Positions 33,743 through 45,218 of a stretch of DNA of 53,667 bases are shown piece after piece. A program made the position numbers and the translations under genes. The DNA lies in NCBI GenBank assembly GCA_002700095.1, contig PACL01000096.1:1-53667 (forward strand). The letters run 5' to 3'. Source of the DNA: Fulvimarina sp. (lineage in GTDB: Bacteria; Pseudomonadota; Alphaproteobacteria; Rhizobiales; Rhizobiaceae). Numbering within the stretch: the stretch's first letter is position 1; each line of letters starts with the position of its first letter. The notes under the pieces were generated by a model. That model did no database searches. It was not told the origin of the DNA and saw nothing but the letters and a program-made list of their open reading frames with translations.

Positions 33743-33792
33743 CGCGGCGACCTTCCTGTCCCTGCGGGCCCACATCCATGCGCCCATATCTA

Positions 33793-33805
33793 TGAGTTTC
33801 TCTCA
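33793..33805. promoter_or_regulatory. LysR-type box (T-N11-A) in the shared promoter
   Basis: TGAGTTTCTCTCA is an interrupted palindrome (TGAG/CTCA) that fits the LysR T-N11-A pattern. It lies 51 bp before the regulator ATG and 85 bp before the DUF1127 ATG. It is a good candidate operator for the LysR gene product. Confidence 0.55.
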
Positions 33806-33890
33806 ATCATCATATTAGAACGTTTCGTTGGACTCATCAATCCCGAAGGACCACTCTCCACTCGACCCAACGCAGACAAAGGAGAGTGAC

Positions 33891-34157
33891 ATGCTTCAGT
33901 GGATCTATTCGCCGCGCATCGAGGAGCCCGCCGCCGCCAATCTCGCCAGCCGGGGCACCGGCGGTTGGCTGCGCTCCTGGACCGTCGAGCGGCGGCGCCA
34001 GAAACTGCGCCGCGACGCCATCGCGACGCTGCTGCGGGTCGACGACGACGTGCTGCGCGACATCACCGGACTGGAGCGGCATCAGGTCGAGGCGGCGGCC
34101 CGGCTGCCGCTGGAGGTGGACGCGCTGGAGCGCCTGCGCCGGATGCGCGACGCTTGA
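33891..34157 (+). CDS. DUF1127-like small protein (88 aa)
   Basis: This is an 88-residue basic protein. The central RRRQKLRRDAIATLLRVDDD and VLRDITGLERHQVEAAARLP match the DUF1127-type helix, but the N-terminal 28 residues (MLQWIYSPRIEEPAAANLAS) are longer than in the gene at 813. The start is marked by AAAGGAGAG 8 nt before the ATG. Divergent LysR control is suggested by the site at 33793. Role: see the first DUF1127 gene; no specific function is claimed. Confidence 0.8.
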   Translation: MLQWIYSPRIEEPAAANLASRGTGGWLRSWTVERRRQKLRRDAIATLLRVDDDVLRDITGLERHQVEAAARLPLEVDALERLRRMRDA

Positions 34158-34858
34158 ACCCGGCAACGCCTCATGCGGCGGGTTGCTGACGGCCCGGCTC
34201 GGCCGGACCTGATTGCCGGCGGGAGGTGACATGCCGGCCTGGCGCACCGTCGGTCGCCGCGCGTGGATCGGGCATTTCGATCCACGGCGGCGCTGCGCCG
34301 CGCTCGATGTCGGATCGAAGGGCGAGAGACACCGGCCAAACCGCGAGATGGCGACACCGCCGTTACACCGAGACCCGGGGGCGAAGCACACGATCAAATC
34401 TCGGTCACGAAAACGTTTGCCGAGCCTCGCTCCAATGCACTGCAGATCGTTTCCGATCAGTGTGCAATCGTAAGCGCAAGACTATCAATTCAAAAAAATT
34501 CCATCAAAAGATGTAGGGACTTGCAATGTTTTCAGCATTTGGATTGCGAACTGTCCGAAGATATATTTTCGATCACGCGTAATAACTACCCCTGATATAT
34601 CAACACGTCCAGGATGCATAATAAAATCAGAAACTTAGACATGGAAACGCGTGGGCCTTTCGGCAATTGTTAAGATTTCCCGCCTACCTATTGGCCACCG
34701 ATAAATCAATCGGGATGAATAAAAAGCCCGCTTTATAGTTTGCGACACTGGGAAACACCCCTCCTGACGTTGCGAAACATCAAGCCAGGTTTGTCGCGGC
34801 ATGGTTCGGTCCTGACCGCGGGTTCATGGGATGGATCTGTTCCTTGAAGGGGAAGCAC
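34158..34858. other. 700-bp intergenic region, AT-rich from about 34460 to 34760
   Basis: The first 300 bp are GC-rich like the genome. From about 34460 the DNA becomes clearly A/T-rich, with runs such as TCAAAAAAATTCC and TAATAAAATCAG, then turns GC-rich again near the chemoreceptor start. No ORF with gene character was found. It may hold promoters, nucleoid-protein binding DNA or a small RNA for the chemoreceptor operon. Confidence 0.6.
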
Positions 34859-36649
34859 ATGTTCGGTTCAAAAAATCGGTCCGGCTCGACCGCCGCCGCA
34901 ATCCTGGACGCACTCGACAAGTCTCTCGCCATCATCGAATTCAGCCCCGAGGGAAAGATTCTGACGGCGAACCCGAATTTCTGCGCCGCGCTCGGCTATG
35001 AGCTGAGCGAGATCGCCGGCCAGCACCATTCGCTGTTCGTCGATCCTGCCGAGGCCCGGACCGCCGAGTACCGCGAATTCTGGGCCAAGCTCGCCCGCGG
35101 CGAATTCGACGCCACCCAGTACAAGCGCATCGGCAAGGGCGGCCGCGAGGTCTGGATCGAGGCCTCCTACAACCCGGTTCTCTCCGGCAGCAAGGTCGTC
35201 AAGGTGGTCAAGGTCGCCACCGACATCACCGCCGTCCGCCTGCAGAACGCCGAGAACTCCGGCAAGCTCCAGGCGCTGTCGCGAGCCCAGGCGGTCATCG
35301 AGTTCAAGCCCGATGGCACGATCCTCACCGCCAACGAGAACTTCTGCAACGCCCTTGGCTATGGCCTGGAAGAGATTCGCGGCCGGCATCATTCGATGTT
35401 CGTCGATCCGGCCGAAGCCGCCAGCGCCGGATATCGCGAGTTCTGGGCGAAACTCGCTCGCGGCGCATTCGTCTCCGACGAGTTCCGGCGCATCACCAAG
35501 GGCGGCAAGGAGATCTACATCCAAGCCTCCTACAACCCGATCCTCGACATGAACGGCAAGGTCATGAAGGTGGTGAAGTTCGCCAGCGACGTCACCGGCC
35601 GCGTCTATGCCGTCAACACCATTGCCGCCGGCCTCGGCCGCCTTGCCGAGGGCGACGTGTCGCAGGAGCTGGCGGAACCTTTCATCCCCTCCCTCGACAA
35701 GCTGCGCCAGGACTTCAATGCCTCGGTCGCGGTGCTCCGCGAGACGCTGACCGCCGTCGGCGACACCGCCTCGCAGATCAGCAGCGCGACGGAAGAGATC
35801 CGCGTCGCCTCCGACGATCTCGCCCGCCGCACCGAGCAGCAGGCCGCCTCCGTCGAGGAGACCTCCGCCGCCCTCGGCGAGTTGACCGACACGGTGCGCG
35901 CCTCCGCCGCCCGCGCCGAGGAGGCGGGAAGCCTCGTCGCCAGGACCAAGGCCGGAGCGGAGAGTTCCGGCGAGGTGGTCGCCAAGGCCGTCTCCGCCAT
36001 GGGCGAGATCGAGAACTCCTCGACCCAGATTTCCCAGATCATCGGGGTGATCGACGAGATCGCCTTCCAGACCAACCTTCTTGCCCTCAACGCCGGCGTC
36101 GAGGCGGCCCGGGCGGGTGAGGCCGGCAAGGGCTTTGCCGTCGTCGCCCAGGAAGTCCGGGCGCTCGCCCAGCGCTCGGCGGAAGCCGCCAAGGAGATCA
36201 AGGGCCTCATCCAGAAGTCCACGGCCCAGGTCGGCGAGGGCGTCATGCTCGTCGGCGAGACCGGCAAGGCGCTGCGCACCATCGTCTCGGAAGTCCAGGC
36301 CATCGACCAGAACGTGCGTGCCATCGTCGAGGCGGCCCGCAACCAGTCGATCGGCCTTGCCGAGATCAACAAGGCGGTCGGCTCGATCGACGAGGGCACC
36401 CAGCAGAACGCCACCATGGTCGAGGAATCCACCGCCGCCTGCCACAATCTCGCCGGCCAGACCCAGGAGCTCGACGCGCTTCTCGCCAGGTTCTCCATCT
36501 CGCGGGGCGGCCGCTCGAACCCGCGCGCCGCCAATCGCCACGCCAACCCGGCACAATCTCCGGCGCGTAAACTTCAAGGCAACCTCGATAGGGCATATTC
36601 GACCAACGGCAACGCTGCTCTGAAGCAGGACACCTGGAAAGATTTCTGA
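34859..36649 (+). CDS. Soluble methyl-accepting chemotaxis protein, two PAS domains
   Basis: This 596-aa receptor has two successive, similar PAS domains (about 20-130 and 140-255). Both carry the wording ILTANPNFCAALGY or ILTANENFCNALGY, and the phrases DPAEARTAEYREFWAKLARG and DPAEAASAGYREFWAKLARG, so they look like an internal duplication. A short linker (VYAVNTIAAGLGRLAEGDVS) follows, then the signalling domain with the hairpin tip DEIAFQTNLLALNAGVEAAR near 400. There is no membrane segment, so sensing is cytosolic, perhaps redox or oxygen via a PAS cofactor. ATG 34859 was chosen over 34826. The cheW gene starts inside its stop codon. Confidence 0.92.
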   Translation: MFGSKNRSGSTAAAILDALDKSLAIIEFSPEGKILTANPNFCAALGYELSEIAGQHHSLFVDPAEARTAEYREFWAKLARGEFDATQYKRIGKGGREVWIEASYNPVLSGSKVVKVVKVATDITAVRLQNAENSGKLQALSRAQAVIEFKPDGTILTANENFCNALGYGLEEIRGRHHSMFVDPAEAASAGYREFWAKLARGAFVSDEFRRITKGGKEIYIQASYNPILDMNGKVMKVVKFASDVTGRVYAVNTIAAGLGRLAEGDVSQELAEPFIPSLDKLRQDFNASVAVLRETLTAVGDTASQISSATEEIRVASDDLARRTEQQAASVEETSAALGELTDTVRASAARAEEAGSLVARTKAGAESSGEVVAKAVSAMGEIENSSTQISQIIGVIDEIAFQTNLLALNAGVEAARAGEAGKGFAVVAQEVRALAQRSAEAAKEIKGLIQKSTAQVGEGVMLVGETGKALRTIVSEVQAIDQNVRAIVEAARNQSIGLAEINKAVGSIDEGTQQNATMVEESTAACHNLAGQTQELDALLARFSISRGGRSNPRAANRHANPAQSPARKLQGNLDRAYSTNGNAALKQDTWKDF

Positions 36650-37131
36650 TGCTCGCCCAGACTTTTGACACCGCCGACCTCCACGAGGCGGCCATCGAGA
36701 TCATCGCCTTCGAGATCGGCGGCCAGCAGTTCTGCGTTCGCACGACGGCGGTCCGCGAGATCCGCGGCTGGAGCAAGTCCACCCCGCTGCCGGGCTCACC
36801 CCACGAAGTGATGGGCATGATGAACCTGCGCGGTTCGATCATTCCCATCGTCAACATGGCCTCCAAGCTCGGCATGGCCCCCTCCGAACCCGATGCCCGC
36901 AGTGCGGTCATCGTCGCCGAGGTCCAGAGCGCGGTGATCGGCCTTCTGGTCGACCGGGTCGCCGACATCCTCACCGTCGAGGCGAAGGTGGTCCAGCCGA
37001 CGCCGGAGATGCGCGGCAGCTTCACCGGCGGCTACGTCACCGGCGTCCTCGCCACCGCCCAGGGAATGATCTGCTTCCTCGACCTCGACAAGATGTTCGC
37101 CGGCTTCACGCTGGACGAAGAAGCCGCCTGA
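36649..37131 (+). CDS. cheW: CheW adaptor protein
   Basis: CheW links chemoreceptors to the CheA kinase. This 160-aa protein shows FEIGGQQFCVRTTAVREIRG, MGMMNLRGSIIPIVNMASKL, and VGLLVDRVADILTV-like wording (seen as IGLLVDRVADIL), which are the two five-stranded barrels of CheW. It is coupled to the receptor by a TGATG overlap (one shared base at 36649) and ends at a strong terminator. No cheA, cheR or cheB is in the window, so it must work with an unlinked pathway. Confidence 0.93.
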   Translation: MLAQTFDTADLHEAAIEIIAFEIGGQQFCVRTTAVREIRGWSKSTPLPGSPHEVMGMMNLRGSIIPIVNMASKLGMAPSEPDARSAVIVAEVQSAVIGLLVDRVADILTVEAKVVQPTPEMRGSFTGGYVTGVLATAQGMICFLDLDKMFAGFTLDEEAA

Positions 37132-37164
37132 CCGGCGCCCTCTTTTCTGCCTCCTGACCCTGAC

Positions 37165-37201
37165 GGCGCTTCACGGAACTCCCGTGTCGCGCCGCTTTTT
37201 T
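37165..37201 (+). terminator. Intrinsic terminator after cheW
   Basis: GGCGC-TT-CACGG-AACTC-CCGTG-TC-GCGCC forms a 10-bp stem with a small internal mismatch, followed by GCTTTTTTG. It lies about 35 bp after the cheW stop and closes the receptor-cheW operon. Confidence 0.88.
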
Positions 37202-37334
37202 GTCGGGCGGCAGCGACCCCCCGATGAGGCTGCGCAGCCGCGCCGGCGCGCATGAAATCTTTTCGGCAGATCAGCACCTTGCCGAACCGTCCGGCGACGA
37301 CAGCTTTGTGCGATCTCGTCTCGCACGGTTGGCC

Positions 37335-39116
37335 ATGGCCGAATTTCTCGCGCAACACTCCGCCCTCATCGGGCTCGCTCTCATCACCCTCGTCTTCATC
37401 GCCTTCGTCATCGAGCGTTACCCGCCCGAGGTCGTGGCCTGTTGCGGGGCGATCGCCTTCCTTCTGTGCGGCTATCTCGACACCCGGCAGATCTCCGACG
37501 TCTTCTCCAATCCGGCACCGATCACCATCGCCGCGATGTTCGTGCTCTCCGGCACGCTGATCCGCACCGGCGTCCTCGACGCCGCCGCCAGCCTTCTGTT
37601 GAGCCACGCCACCCGGCGGCCGATCACGACGCTCGTTCTCACCTCGGTCGGCGTGATCCTCGCCTCGGCCTTCATCAACAACACTCCGGTCGTCATCGTC
37701 TTGATCCCGATCTCCATCGAGATCGCCCGGAAGCTCAAGATCGCCGAGACCAAGCTGTTGATGCCGCTGTCCTTCATCACGATCCTCGGGGGCACCTGCT
37801 CGATGATCGGGACGTCGACCAATCTTCTCGTCGACGGCGTCGCCCGGGGCCAGGGCCTCGAGCCGTTCCCGATCTTCGAGATCACCCCCATCGGTCTCGT
37901 CGCCGCGGCGGTCGGCCTCGCCTATCTCGCCCTCGTCGGCTGGCGGCTCCTGCCGAGCCGCGACGGCGTCGGCGCCAAGCTCTCGGAGAACGACCAGGAC
38001 GACTATCTGACCGAAATCGTCGTGCGCGACGGCTCCAGCGCGATCGGCAAGGCGCTCGGCGAGGTCGGCGCCTTGTCGTCTCGCGGCATCCGGCCGGTGG
38101 CGCTGCGCCGCGGCACCGAGACGCTGCGCCGGGACATCGCCGACATCGTCCTCCAGAAGGCCGACCGGATCGTGATGTTCGCGACCCCGGAGGAGATCCT
38201 GACCCTCCATGCCAGCGACGGCTTCCGCATCGCCCGCAGCCGGCCGGCGCGGGCCGGCGAGGACCGGATGGTGGTCGAGGCCACCGTCGCCCCACACCGG
38301 CGCGGCATCGGACGCGGCGTGATGGAGCTGAGCGGTCTTTCGGGTTCGGGCAGTTCGGTGCTGGGGGTCCGGCGCCACCGCCACGTGCCGGGGCCCAGCC
38401 TGCAGGCGATCCGGCTGCGACCCGCCGACCGGCTGCTGCTCGAAGGCCCGCCCGACGCGATCGCCCGGATCACCGAGGAAAACGACCTCGTCGGCGTGAA
38501 TGTCAGCCAGGCAAGGCGGTTTCGCCGCGAGAAGGCGCCGCTCGCCATAGCCGCTCTCCTGGCCGTCATCGTCGTTTCGGCTTTCGGCCTCGTCAACATC
38601 CAGACCGCCGCCTTCGTCGCCATCGCCGCGATCCTGCTTTTGCGGGTCATTGACGCCGACGAGGCCTGGCGGACGATCCGCGGCGACCTGCTCATCCTGA
38701 TCTTCGCCATGCTGGCGATCGGCACTGGGATGGAACAGGCCGGCACCGCCCAGATGATCGTCGACTGGGTCACCCCTTTGATCGAGGGCGCCTCGCCGAT
38801 CGTCGTGCTGCTGGTGGTCTATGCGGTGTCGTCGCTGCTCACCGAGATCGTCACCAACAACGCCGTCGCGGTCATCGTCACGCCCATCGCCATCACCCTC
38901 GGCGTCAAGCTCGGCATCGACCCGCGCAGCCTGGTCGTCGCCGTGATGTTCGGCGCCTCGGCCTCCTTCGCGACGCCGATCGGCTACCAGACCAACACCC
39001 TGGTCTACGCCGCCGGCAACTATCGATTCATGGATTTCGTGAAGGTCGGCCTGCCGATGAACATCCTCGTCGGCATCGCCACGACGATCGCTATCTACTT
39101 TTACTACCCGACCTGA
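37335..39116 (+). CDS. SLC13/CitT-like permease with TrkA-C domains
   Basis: This is a 593-aa transporter. Hydrophobic segments fill residues 1-190 and 390-593. The repeated motif FVLSGTLIRTGVLD and ILGGTCSMIGTSTNLLVDGV belongs to the divalent anion:Na+ symporter family (SLC13/DASS) and is matched in the second half by TEIVTNNAVAVIVTPIAITL. In between (about 205-385) lie two soluble TrkA-C-like segments (DGSSAIGKALGEVGALSSRG and similar), which are common in this family. The substrate (sulfate, dicarboxylate or other) cannot be read. ATG 37335 was chosen over 37200 because the upstream part overlaps the cheW terminator. Confidence 0.85.
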   Translation: MAEFLAQHSALIGLALITLVFIAFVIERYPPEVVACCGAIAFLLCGYLDTRQISDVFSNPAPITIAAMFVLSGTLIRTGVLDAAASLLLSHATRRPITTLVLTSVGVILASAFINNTPVVIVLIPISIEIARKLKIAETKLLMPLSFITILGGTCSMIGTSTNLLVDGVARGQGLEPFPIFEITPIGLVAAAVGLAYLALVGWRLLPSRDGVGAKLSENDQDDYLTEIVVRDGSSAIGKALGEVGALSSRGIRPVALRRGTETLRRDIADIVLQKADRIVMFATPEEILTLHASDGFRIARSRPARAGEDRMVVEATVAPHRRGIGRGVMELSGLSGSGSSVLGVRRHRHVPGPSLQAIRLRPADRLLLEGPPDAIARITEENDLVGVNVSQARRFRREKAPLAIAALLAVIVVSAFGLVNIQTAAFVAIAAILLLRVIDADEAWRTIRGDLLILIFAMLAIGTGMEQAGTAQMIVDWVTPLIEGASPIVVLLVVYAVSSLLTEIVTNNAVAVIVTPIAITLGVKLGIDPRSLVVAVMFGASASFATPIGYQTNTLVYAAGNYRFMDFVKVGLPMNILVGIATTIAIYFYYPT

Positions 39117-39135
39117 CGCCTGCGCGTCTGATACA

Positions 39136-39166
39136 AGCGGACCGGGAGATTGACTCCCGGTCCGCT
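39136..39166. terminator. Perfect 13-bp hairpin after the SLC13 gene
   Basis: AGCGGACCGGGAG and CTCCCGGTCCGCT pair fully around ATTGA. It lies 20 bp past the SLC13 stop and between convergent genes (the PPDK-like gene comes from the other side). There is no clear T run, so it may act as a bidirectional terminator or RNA stabiliser. Confidence 0.65.
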
Positions 39167-39182
39167 GGTATCGAGCCCGCGC

Positions 39183-39221
39183 GGCGTTTGAGCGTCAAAT
39201 CCTTGGCGCCGGTCAAAGACC
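39183..39221. repeat. Dispersed repeat, family B, copy 1
   Basis: GGCGTTTGAGCGT, a 9-nt variable spacer, then GGCGCCGGTCAAAG. The same two words with an 8-nt spacer occur at 53591-53627. Both copies sit 3' of a gene. Confidence 0.75.
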
Positions 39222-39244
39222 GGGGCCGACGGTATGAGACGCGC

Positions 39245-41905
<2,661 letters not shown>

Positions 41906-42042
41906 CCCCTATAGGTCCGTCAGTCCCGTTGTCCCGGCCGCCTCGCGGCCATTCCCACCGGTCTAGAGCAAAATTCCCGCCGCGCCAATTGCTGCAATGC
42001 GAAAACGCCCCCGTCCGCACAACCGGCCTGCGCTGCCGCCAT

Positions 42043-42063
42043 CGCCGCCGCCGCCGCCGCCGC
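42043..42063. repeat. Seven-fold CGC triplet run
   Basis: A short perfect trinucleotide run lies in non-coding DNA upstream of the PPDK-like gene. It could vary in length between strains. Confidence 0.7.
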
Positions 42064-42289
42064 GCGCGGTCGCGGAGCGCTCGACCAAGCGCCAGCGCCA
42101 TCCGCCGCGTGCGAGCCGGGAGGACGTCACCACGGCGCTCCGACCGACCGACCTCATGACGTCGAGAACTTAACGAGCAGACGCCTTGCCGCGCCTCGCG
42201 GATCGAGTTCCACCTATATGTGGCGGACACCTGAGCGAGCGGGATAGCTCCTCGCGAACGATCGATGAGAATAAGCCCTGAACGCACGA

Positions 42290-42315
42290 ACGGCCGAGGC
42301 ATCCGCCCCGGCCGT
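42290..42315 (-). terminator. Hairpin downstream of dsbA
   Basis: In the minus-strand RNA ACGGCCG-GGGC-GGAT-GCCT-CGGCCGT gives an 11-bp stem with one G-U and a 4-nt loop, about 48 bp after the dsbA stop. The U run is poor. Confidence 0.55.
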
Positions 42316-42362
42316 CCTCATGCAGCGTCCCGCGAACCACCGTCGCCGGCGGGTCGCTCGGA

Positions 42363-43148
42363 TCACATGTGCTTCTGGATGATCGCCGCCATCTGCGCCG
42401 CGCCGACGGCGCCGGCATATTTCTCGCCATTGACGAAGAAGGTCGGCGTCGCGCTGACGCCGAAGTCGTTCTCGCCGGCCTGCTGCACGGCGACGACGTT
42501 CTTCTGCAGGTCCTTGTCGTTCAGGCAGGCCTTGAACTGCTCCTCGCTCATGCCGGCAAGGCGCGAGATCTTGAGAAGCTCCGCCGAGGCCTGGTTGGAA
42601 TAGGCCCATTGCGGCTGCTGGTCGAACAGGACGTCGACCATGGCGGTGCGCTTGGCGTCGTCGCCGGCGCAGCGGGCCAGCATGAAGGCGGCCAGCGCGC
42701 GCGGATCGAACGGGAATTCGCGGATGATCAGCTTGGCCTTGCCGGTGTCGATGAAGTCCTTCTTGATCGTCGGATAGCTGGTCTCGTGGAAGTCCCGGCA
42801 GTGGGAGCAGGTCAGCGAGGCATATTCGACGATGGTGACCGGCGCATCGGCATCGCCGATGACGACGTCCGGCAGGGCCTGCTTGGACATCAGCTTCTCG
42901 ACGTCGACCTTGCCCTCGGGCTCGGGCGCCTTCACGTCACTTGCGGCGGCCTCGCCGGCCCCCGAGGTCTCGGCCTGGGCGAGAAGCACCGGCCGCTCGG
43001 CCGAGGCCGAGCCCGCGTCGTCGGCGGCCAAAGCGACGCTCGACCAGCCGCCGAGCGCCAGCACGCCTGCGAGGGCGGCCGACGCGGCGAGGACGGTGCG
43101 GCGCGCGGCGCGGCGGTCGGCGGTGATCTTCCCGGATGAAACTCTCAT
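42363..43148 (-). CDS. dsbA: DsbA-type exported thiol oxidoreductase
   Basis: This is a 261-aa exported protein. A twin-arginine-like start (TADRRAARRTVLAASAALAG) gives a signal or membrane anchor. An acidic/Ala-rich linker to about 85 follows, then the thioredoxin domain with the redox motif ASLTCSHCRDFHETSYPTIK (CSHC) and the cis-proline region VSATPTFFVNGEKYAG. It is predicted to introduce disulfides in periplasmic proteins. ATG 43148 has AGGAGAG about 7 nt before it; GTG 43154 is too close. It follows dciA leftward. Confidence 0.9.
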   Translation of the reverse strand: MRVSSGKITADRRAARRTVLAASAALAGVLALGGWSSVALAADDAGSASAERPVLLAQAETSGAGEAAASDVKAPEPEGKVDVEKLMSKQALPDVVIGDADAPVTIVEYASLTCSHCRDFHETSYPTIKKDFIDTGKAKLIIREFPFDPRALAAFMLARCAGDDAKRTAMVDVLFDQQPQWAYSNQASAELLKISRLAGMSEEQFKACLNDKDLQKNVVAVQQAGENDFGVSATPTFFVNGEKYAGAVGAAQMAAIIQKHM

Positions 43149-43320
43149 GGACACACTCTCTCCTGATTGCCGTCGCCGGCTTCCCGTCGCGGTTTACGGG
43201 AGGCCGGTGGATTTTTAAAGGCAGGAAGCCGCCGCTGCGAGCGCCGCTGACGGCCTTGTGTTCGACGAATCCATTACGATTCGTTCACCTTGCCGCCCAT
43301 CCGCCCTCACCTCGCTCCGC

Positions 43321-43878
43321 TTACTTGCCGGGCAGCCGGCTGAGCGTCGACAGCGCGAAGGCCTCCAGCGCCGCCTTGAGCTTGGGATCCTCGATCCGCG
43401 CGATCATCCCCGCGACCTTGTCCTTCTCGTCCGCATCGAGCGCCCGGGTCTTCGGGCGGAGATCGCGCTTCGGCACGGCGACCGGCTTCTGAACGAAGCG
43501 GATCTTGGCGACCGCGTGAAAGCCGAAGAAGCCGTTCACCCGGGAGAGGATCTCGGTGGTCTGGTGCTGCAGCCGCAGCGCCGCCCGCGGCTCGGCCGCG
43601 ACCACCAGCGTCGCCGGCTCGAACGGCTCGCCGCTCGCCCGGTCCCTCGGCCATTGCAGCTTTTCCGGCCGCGTCGTCTCGGCGAGGCGCGCCCCGACGA
43701 TGCCGGCCCAGGCCGCGACGAGGCCTGTCGTCATGCCGGCCTTGCGCCTGAGAATCGGGTCGATCACGTCGCCGGAGATCTCGGCGAGCGGCTGCGCGCC
43801 GCGCCGCCAGCGCTTGGCCGCCTCCGGCCGCTTGTCGCCCCAATCCGGTCGCTTATCGAAGGAACTCGCGTCCGTCAT
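43321..43878 (-). CDS. DciA-like (DUF721) protein
   Basis: This 185-aa protein of the DciA/DUF721 group is linked to loading of the replicative helicase DnaB in bacteria lacking DnaC. The core is LAEISGDVIDPILRRKAGMT, AAWAGIVGARLAETTRPEKL and LRLQHQTTEILSRVNGFFGF. A C-terminal helical tail (LDADEKDKVAGMIARIEDPK) follows. ATG 43878 was chosen because the frame upstream to 44091 overlaps the mutY promoter. It is divergent from mutY and followed by dsbA. The gene symbol dciA is not assigned because family assignment is by motif only. Confidence 0.85.
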   Translation of the reverse strand: MTDASSFDKRPDWGDKRPEAAKRWRRGAQPLAEISGDVIDPILRRKAGMTTGLVAAWAGIVGARLAETTRPEKLQWPRDRASGEPFEPATLVVAAEPRAALRLQHQTTEILSRVNGFFGFHAVAKIRFVQKPVAVPKRDLRPKTRALDADEKDKVAGMIARIEDPKLKAALEAFALSTLSRLPGK

Positions 43879-44096
43879 GATCTCGCACCACTCCAGCCGG
43901 GACTTCGGCAACGCATAGCGCGCCCCGCCCGCCCGCCGCAACCGGCGCGCCGGGTCGCGACCGGGAGGCCACCCGTCGCCCGGGCCGGCCGACACCGTGC
44001 CGCGGTTGCCAATCCGGCAGCACCATGCCACCAGATCCTCCCGAACGGGCGTCCCGCCCCACCTTACCCGCCTGCCGCCGGATACCGCCACAGCCC

Positions 44097-45218
44097 ATGA
44101 CGACCATCGATCCGCAGGCGTTCTCGGCAGCCCTGCTCGGCTGGTACGACACCCATCACCGCACGCTCCCCTGGCGGGTGTCGCCCCGCGATCGCGCCGC
44201 CGGGACCCGGCCCGACCCGTACCGGGTCTGGCTGTCGGAGATCATGCTGCAGCAGACCACCGTCGCGGCCGTGAAGGCCTATTTCGAGAAGTTCACCGCC
44301 CGCTGGCCGCGCGTCGAGGACCTCGCCGGGGCGCCGCAGGCGGACGTCCTCGCCGCCTGGGCGGGGCTCGGCTATTATGCGAGAGCCCGCAATCTCCATG
44401 CCTGCGCCATCGCGGTCCACGAGACCCATGGCGGCCGATTCCCGCAGACCGCCGCCTCGCTGAAGGCTCTGCCGGGGATCGGCGACTACACGTCTGCCGC
44501 CATCGCCGCCATTGCCTTCGACGAGCCGGCCGCCGTCGTCGACGGCAATGTCGAGCGGGTGGTGACGCGGCTTGAGGCGATCGACACGCCCCTGCCCCGC
44601 GCCAAGGCCCAGATCCGCGCCGTCGTCGCGTCCCTGACGCCGGACCGCCGGCCCGGCGACTTCGCGCAAGCGATGATGGATCTCGGCGCGACGATCTGTA
44701 CGCCGACGAAGCCGGCCTGCGTCCTCTGCCCGGTGCGCCCCTTCTGCACCGCGACGAAGACCGCCGAGGCCGAGCGCTTCCCGGTCAAGCCGAAGAAGGC
44801 CGCGGTGCCGGAGCGGCGCGGCGCCGCCTTCGTGGCGCTGCGCCCCGACGGCGCCGTCTTCCTGCGCAAGCGTCCGGGCAGCGGCATGCTCGGCGGCATG
44901 AGCGAGCCGCCGTCGAGCGCCTGGTCGGCCCGCGGCGACGGCGCCCTCGGGCCCGATGCCGCGCCCTTTGCGGCCGGGTGGCGGCGCGCCGGCGAGGTCG
45001 AGCACGGCTTCACCCATTTCCGCCTGACCCTCGAGGTCTGGCGCGCCGACGATGTGCAGGACCCGGCGATCGAGGGCTGGTGGTCGGCCCCGGACGCGGT
45101 CGCCGGCGAGGCCCTGCCGACCCTCATGCGCAAGGTGCTTGAGGCCGCCGGCGTCAGCCCGGCCGGCGGCACCAAACCCGCCACCACCGCCAGACGAACG
45201 AGGAAACCCGCATCATGA
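44097..45218 (+). CDS. mutY: A/G-specific adenine glycosylase MutY
   Basis: MutY removes adenine paired with 8-oxoguanine. The 373-aa protein has the catalytic-region glutamate E48 in SEIMLQQTTV, the helix-hairpin-helix LPGIGDYTSA (125-134), the catalytic aspartate D149 in VVDGNVERV, and an iron-sulfur cluster with Cys at 201, 208, 211 and 217 (spacing 6, 2, 5). The C-terminal NUDIX-like domain (VALRPDGAVFLRKRPGSGML, then HGFTHFRLTLEVW) is intact. ATG 44097 is the sensible start; the frame opens to 44025. The downstream HAD gene overlaps by ATGA. Confidence 0.96.
   Translation: MTTIDPQAFSAALLGWYDTHHRTLPWRVSPRDRAAGTRPDPYRVWLSEIMLQQTTVAAVKAYFEKFTARWPRVEDLAGAPQADVLAAWAGLGYYARARNLHACAIAVHETHGGRFPQTAASLKALPGIGDYTSAAIAAIAFDEPAAVVDGNVERVVTRLEAIDTPLPRAKAQIRAVVASLTPDRRPGDFAQAMMDLGATICTPTKPACVLCPVRPFCTATKTAEAERFPVKPKKAAVPERRGAAFVALRPDGAVFLRKRPGSGMLGGMSEPPSSAWSARGDGALGPDAAPFAAGWRRAGEVEHGFTHFRLTLEVWRADDVQDPAIEGWWSAPDAVAGEALPTLMRKVLEAAGVSPAGGTKPATTARRTRKPAS

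Larger units (their letters stand above)
41906..42362. other. Intergenic region (457 bp) before the PPDK gene
   Basis: No gene is supported here. It includes the run of seven CGC triplets at 42043-42063 and, closer to dsbA, an 11-bp-stem hairpin at 42290-42315. The PPDK promoter should lie in the first 200 bp from 41906. Confidence 0.55.
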
